Assembly: GCA_937952285.1 (NCBI GenBank)
Contig: CALFZE010000083.1
Coordinates: 1 to 16,056, forward strand
DNA length: 16,056 bases
Reading direction: 5' to 3'
DNA from: UBA2428 sp002343545
GTDB lineage: Bacteria; Bdellovibrionota; UBA2428
Shown: positions 14,682 to 16,056 of the stretch, piece after piece
How positions within the stretch are numbered: the first letter of the stretch is position 1
How the letters are laid out: each line of letters begins with the position of its first letter
Notes under the pieces: model-generated
The model's input: only the letters and a program-made list of their open reading frames with translations
Database searches by the model: none
Told to the model about the DNA's origin: nothing
Translations under genes and position numbers: made by a program

Positions 14682-15217
14682 GGAAGTCGCGAGTAACGGA
14701 CGACGAAAGGAACCCGGCGGACTTGCCCGTTGCGGGTCTGCCGGAAGACGGCCTCGAACTCGTTGCGCCCCTCGGCGAGCTCGAAGAAGTTCGAGAGCCG
14801 GCTGCGGTCGCCCTCCGCGACCGAGAAGACTTCGATCGGCTCGACTTGGTCGCCACCGCCCGTGCGACGCTCGACGCGTTGGAGGCTCCACTCGGGGAGC
14901 GCCGAAGCGGGGCGACGCGGGGCCGGGTCGGCCTGCGGCCCCGCGAAGCGGAACTCGAGACGAAGCTGGCGCGTGTCGACGACGTACTCGCGCGGGCGCG
15001 AGGAGGCGGCGTCGAGGTCATGCACGAGCAGGATTTTGGAGGAGAGGCTCGACTGCGCGACGGTCGCGCGCAAAGCGACGGGAACGATGGTCGTCGCGGA
15101 CGTCTCGACGGCGTTGCGGCTCGTCAGATTCTCGAGCACGGGCAGCAGCAAAGCCGCCCCGATGGCCACCCACTGAAGGGCTTGCCAGCCTCGCTCGCTG
15201 ACCTTTCCGTCTTCCAC
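14678..15217 (-). CDS. Single-pass membrane protein with a periplasmic Ig-like domain
   Basis: A 179-residue protein starting at GTG (15217), the only start giving the whole N-terminus, with GAG a few bases upstream. One membrane helix near residues 11-29 (WQALQWVAIGAALLLPVLEN) anchors a periplasmic part. Residues 40-95 are beta-rich; 96-125 form a Pro/Arg/Gly-rich stretch; the end, FFELAEGRNEFEAVFRQ followed by VPFVVRYSRL, has the look of the last strands of a small Ig-like or bacterial beta-sandwich domain. Its plan (short cytoplasmic tail, one helix, beta-rich periplasmic part) is like that of the protein encoded at 10722-11360, though no sequence similarity is evident. Family and function are unknown. 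Its stop TAA overlaps the convergent stop TAG. Confidence 0.65.
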   Translation of the reverse strand: MEDGKVSERGWQALQWVAIGAALLLPVLENLTSRNAVETSATTIVPVALRATVAQSSLSSKILLVHDLDAASSRPREYVVDTRQLRLEFRFAGPQADPAPRRPASALPEWSLQRVERRTGGGDQVEPIEVFSVAEGDRSRLSNFFELAEGRNEFEAVFRQTRNGQVRRVPFVVRYSRLP

Positions 15218-15395
15218 TGACTCAGCTTATCGGAGCTTCCGGCCAAAGCGTGAATATTCGCCCGTAAATTTATGGTTAAGCAAATGATTTTATTAGATAT
15301 TTTCTCACAACGAAAAGCGCAAAACGGAAAACCCTTTCAAATAGACGCCTTGCGTCAAGTCTGTTAAAAATAGACTCTTCATGGAAAGGATCCAC
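15218..15395. promoter_or_regulatory. AT-rich divergent intergenic region with short repeats
   Basis: 178 bases between two divergent genes, sharply richer in A and T than the rest (15262-15375). It contains a direct repeat AAATAGAC at 15339-15346 and 15368-15375, 29 bases apart, and an inverted repeat GACGC-CTT-GCGTC at 15344-15356. It very likely holds promoters for both neighbours; TTAAGC with TATTTT 16 bases downstream is one weak candidate for the plus strand. Exact promoters cannot be fixed. Confidence 0.4.
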
Positions 15396-16056
15396 GTGAC
15401 CGGATTTGGCGGCCGATCTCTTCGTGAATTCCGTCTTTGGGGGCTCCTGCTCGGGCTGGGCGCTTGCTCCAAGAACTTCACTCCCGTGTCCGCGCCGGTG
15501 CTCCCGCCTCCCCTCCAGAACGAGGTCCGCGTCGCGCCCCAGCCGCTCGCGCAAACGCCGGATCCCCAAACGCTCCGGACGCTCGAGGCGATCGGCGAAA
15601 AGAAGCCCGTCGCGACCCAGACTCTCTGGCTGAAGAAGGATTTCTGGCTCGGGCGCGAGATTTGGATTTCCGTCGCGGTCGAGCGTTCGACGTTCCCCGA
15701 CCTCCTCTCCTCGCTCGTCGGCTACATCTCGGCGCAACTCTCGCGGCACGGTTCCGACCTCTTGCTCAGCGAAACCGCCAAGGGTCTGCAGGGCGGCAGC
15801 GTGACGAATCCCGAGATCGCGCTGAACGCCTACCCCATCCTGGACGAGAACGAGACCGAGATTCTCGTCGACTTCTCGCGCCCGCGCTCGCCCTACGGCC
15901 TGAGCGCCGTGGGCCTCTTCGCCGACAAGACTTCCGCCCACGAGCTCGAGCCCCGCTTCGAGTTCGTGAAGGACGTGCGCGCGGCCGAAGGGATCCTGAG
16001 CTGGAGCTCGATTGTGACGGCCAAGCGGCCGAACGTCGCCGAGGACGATCCGCTCG
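15396..16056 (+). CDS. N-terminal part of a lipoprotein, cut by the window end
   Basis: An open frame to the window end (220 codons seen). The GTG at 15396 is chosen over the ATG at 15381 because AAGGA at 15386-15390 stands 5 bases before it, whereas the ATG has no ribosome binding site. The product begins with an Arg-containing lipoprotein signal ending in LWGLLLGLGAC (Cys23 from the GTG), followed by SKN and then a Pro/Gln-rich linker. From about residue 75 there is a folded domain with TLWLKKDFWLGREIWISVAV, LLLSETAKGLQGGSV and ALNAYPILDENETEILVDF. This arrangement vaguely recalls the N-terminal region of large zinc-dependent metalloprotease lipoproteins of Bdellovibrio, but no catalytic motif is inside the window, so this is only a suggestion. 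Confidence 0.7.
   Translation, partial: MTGFGGRSLREFRLWGLLLGLGACSKNFTPVSAPVLPPPLQNEVRVAPQPLAQTPDPQTLRTLEAIGEKKPVATQTLWLKKDFWLGREIWISVAVERSTFPDLLSSLVGYISAQLSRHGSDLLLSETAKGLQGGSVTNPEIALNAYPILDENETEILVDFSRPRSPYGLSAVGLFADKTSAHELEPRFEFVKDVRAAEGILSWSSIVTAKRPNVAEDDPL

Overview
The window is about 65% GC and carries 13 supported protein-coding genes (two cut off by the window ends), with no rRNA, tRNA, insertion sequence or CRISPR array. The density of lipoproteins and outer-membrane beta-barrels, the Cys-containing HYDIN-like Ig repeats joined to a formylglycine-enzyme-like domain, and the PomA/MotA-type stator suggest a Gram-negative bacterium of the Bdellovibrionota or former Deltaproteobacteria. 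This placement is inferred from gene style, not from a marker phylogeny.

Layout. Bases 1-4193 (+): the tail of one secreted protein, then a 1345-residue lipoprotein with eight Ig-like repeats and a C-terminal formylglycine-enzyme-like domain. Bases 4266-5834 (+): motA-motB, a proton- or sodium-driven stator. Bases 5847-8524 (-): a two-gene coupled operon, a PEGA/TPR protein followed by a 672-residue membrane protein that looks like a FliF-type periplasmic ring domain joined through one membrane helix and a proline linker to a FliG-like helical domain. Bases 8636-9232 (+): a small outer-membrane beta-barrel. Bases 9229-11360 (-): a coupled pair, a single-pass membrane protein and a two-domain outer-membrane protein (periplasmic head, acidic/proline linker, barrel). 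Bases 11435-13490 (-): rplC, an RluA-family pseudouridine synthase and an ExoD-family protein. Bases 13803-14681 (+) and 14678-15217 (-): a barrel-like protein and a single-pass membrane protein, converging. Bases 15396-16056 (+): the start of another lipoprotein.

The main find is the 4.2-11.4 kb block. A MotA/MotB stator sits beside a FliF/FliG-like chimeric rotor candidate, a PEGA/TPR periplasmic protein and outer-membrane/periplasm-spanning proteins, with no other flagellar genes. Three related imperfect palindromes (4202-4225, 8574-8597, 11395-11418) lie at the promoter positions of three of its transcription units, suggesting shared control. Together these could form an envelope-spanning, flagellum-derived motor or a divergent flagellar accessory module. 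That is inference from sequence pattern alone.

The ribosomal part is also odd. rplC stands apart from the usual S10-cluster partners, has a leader with two mutually exclusive hairpins, and is followed in the same reading frame, just after its stop codon, by an rluA-like gene that has no ATG/GTG/TTG start ahead of its conserved N-terminal motif.
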